Assembly (NCBI RefSeq): GCF_900109855.1
Contig: NZ_FOBO01000008.1
Coordinates: forward strand, 1 to 64,000
Origin: Roseovarius tolerans
GTDB lineage: Bacteria; Pseudomonadota; Alphaproteobacteria; Rhodobacterales; Rhodobacteraceae
Direction: 5' to 3'
Length of the DNA: 64,000 nt
Of the stretch, positions 63,214-64,000 are shown in pieces (within the stretch, counting starts at the first letter, position 1; the number at the start of each line of letters is the position of its first letter). The position numbers and the translations under genes were made by a program. Below the pieces are notes generated by a model. The model made no database searches, was not told where the DNA came from, and saw only the letters and a program-made list of their open reading frames with translations.

Positions 63214-64000
63214 CTAGCTGGTATCGAGCACCGTCTCAACGGCGCGGGCGGCCTGATCCACCGCCATCTGCAGATCGGTGATGAAGGCGCTTGCGGCGAG
63301 GGATTGCGTGGCGAACCCCGGTGTCAGGATCGACACGCTGTTCGAGATGCGGGGGCGGAACCGGCGGATCGCAAGGGCGTGATCGGTCGGTGCCTGCAGG
63401 AGATGACTATAGGCGGTGATCAGGTCGCAAACCATGGTGCAGGCCCCTGCCGCCACGAATTGCAGGCCCGGCAGGAAGGTGCGTAATTCGAGCCGCTTGT
63501 TAAAGCGACACCCGGCCGCGCGGAACGCGGCTTCGGTCTGGAGCGCGGTGTTGTGCGCGTCAAAAAGCACCGCCATGGGCCGCCCGTCAAGATCGGAAGG
63601 TGTGATCACCGGAGCGCGTGCAAGGGGATCGTCGGCGCGCAGCACACAGACGCATTCGAGATCGTAATCCACCTGAGCGATGGAGGCCCGGGGGGCCGGT
63701 GTCTCGGCAAAGCCGACATCGTATTGCTGCGAGGCGATCAGGTCCTCGATCACGTCCGAGGAGCGCATGATCAGTGACAGCTCGAGATCGTCGCGGTCCT
63801 GAAGGAAGCGCGTCAGCAGGCGCGGCAGGAACACGCTGGAGGCGGCCGGGTGGCTGGCGATCTTGAGCTTGCCCGATTGCAGGGTGCTGATCCGGCTGAG
63901 GGTGCGTTCGGTGCGCTCGACCCGCCCGAGGATATCCTCGCATTCCTCCAGAAAGAAATGCGCCTCGGGGGTGGGGGTGAGCTTGCCCTGCATGCGCATG
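63214..64000 (-). CDS. LysR-family transcriptional regulator, cut by window edge
   Basis: The visible 261 residues are the C-terminal part of a LysR regulator. The first visible residues (LTPTPEAHFFLEECEDILGRVERTERTL) are the linker helix after the missing N-terminal DNA-binding domain, followed by the effector domain (LKIASHPAASSVFLPRLLTRF and later LGRPMAVLF-like strands). The 5' end lies beyond 64000. It converges on coxF, so it is not an obvious divergent cox regulator. Effector unknown. Confidence 0.88.
   Translation of the reverse strand, partial: MRMQGKLTPTPEAHFFLEECEDILGRVERTERTLSRISTLQSGKLKIASHPAASSVFLPRLLTRFLQDRDDLELSLIMRSSDVIEDLIASQQYDVGFAETPAPRASIAQVDYDLECVCVLRADDPLARAPVITPSDLDGRPMAVLFDAHNTALQTEAAFRAAGCRFNKRLELRTFLPGLQFVAAGACTMVCDLITAYSHLLQAPTDHALAIRRFRPRISNSVSILTPGFATQSLAASAFITDLQMAVDQAARAVETVLDTS

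Noticed and set aside
1..64000. CRISPR arrays, insertion sequences, toxin-antitoxin pairs, restriction systems
   Set aside because: No regularly spaced repeats, transposase genes or recognisable defence genes were seen on either strand.

Overview
The window is GC-rich chromosomal DNA from an alphaproteobacterium, most likely a Roseobacter-group member of the Rhodobacterales. The grounds are established associations: the cluster rpmF-plsX-fabH-ihfA-MerR regulator, the long dCTP deaminase, a gene-transfer-agent (GTA) portal gene, a four-gene sarcosine oxidase operon, a lipoyl domain fused to pyruvate dehydrogenase E1 beta, and a Hint-domain RTX protein. A bciA gene (8-vinyl reduction of chlorophyllide) suggests bacteriochlorophyll synthesis now or in the recent past. 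A complete form I CO dehydrogenase cluster suggests energy gain from CO. Together these fit an aerobic anoxygenic phototrophic or carboxydovore roseobacter. This is inference from gene content; no species is claimed.

Layout. 1-1.4 kb: the probable right end of an integrated element, marked by a 3' fragment of tRNA-Leu(CAA), then a gene-poor stretch. 1.4-4.5 kb: RTX/Hint secreted protein, convergent dcd, tRNA-Pro(GGG). 4.6-9.2 kb (minus strand): YceD, L32, PlsX, FabH, IhfA and a MerR-type regulator. 9.3-13.2 kb (plus): BamE, OlsB, an ABC-F ATPase and a K+ channel with a zinc knuckle. 13.4-14.5 kb: a truncated, orphan GTA portal gene with a foreign tail, probably a deletion scar. 14.8-21.8 kb: a divergent oligopeptide-type ABC importer (binding protein and two permeases on the minus strand, fused ATPase on the plus strand) with an ArgE-like deacetylase. 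21.9-26.4 kb: pirin, a small membrane protein and an isolated TadE/TadE/TadG trio. 26.7-33.7 kb: glutamate dehydrogenase and sarcosine oxidase BDAG, which share nitrogen and one-carbon metabolism. 33.7-38.1 kb: DnaG, RpoD and HlyU, closed by a strong terminator. 38.1-42.5 kb (minus): FtsB-like protein and the pyruvate dehydrogenase operon behind a perfect inverted-repeat operator. 42.6-50.6 kb: AidB-like acyl-CoA dehydrogenase, a secreted DsrE-like protein behind an FNR-type box, ClC channel, a GlcD-type dehydrogenase, DUF427 and aminopeptidase P. 50.8-55.1 kb: BciA, then a redox/periplasmic module (cytochrome b561, two 97-residue PepSY proteins, response regulator, histidine kinase). 55.3-63.2 kb: coxC-M-S-L-D-E-F. 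63.2-64 kb: a LysR regulator cut by the window edge.

Two families of short intergenic repeats recur: a palindromic element at 14.7, 42.1 and 48.2 kb, and a motif around GTATTTTTGGCAAGATGAA at 29.6, 50.7 and (degenerate) 60.3 kb. Many very long open frames lie antisense to real genes; they are a by-product of GC-rich codon use and were left out. Starts were chosen by ribosome-binding site, overlap and family alignment from memory; no database search was run.
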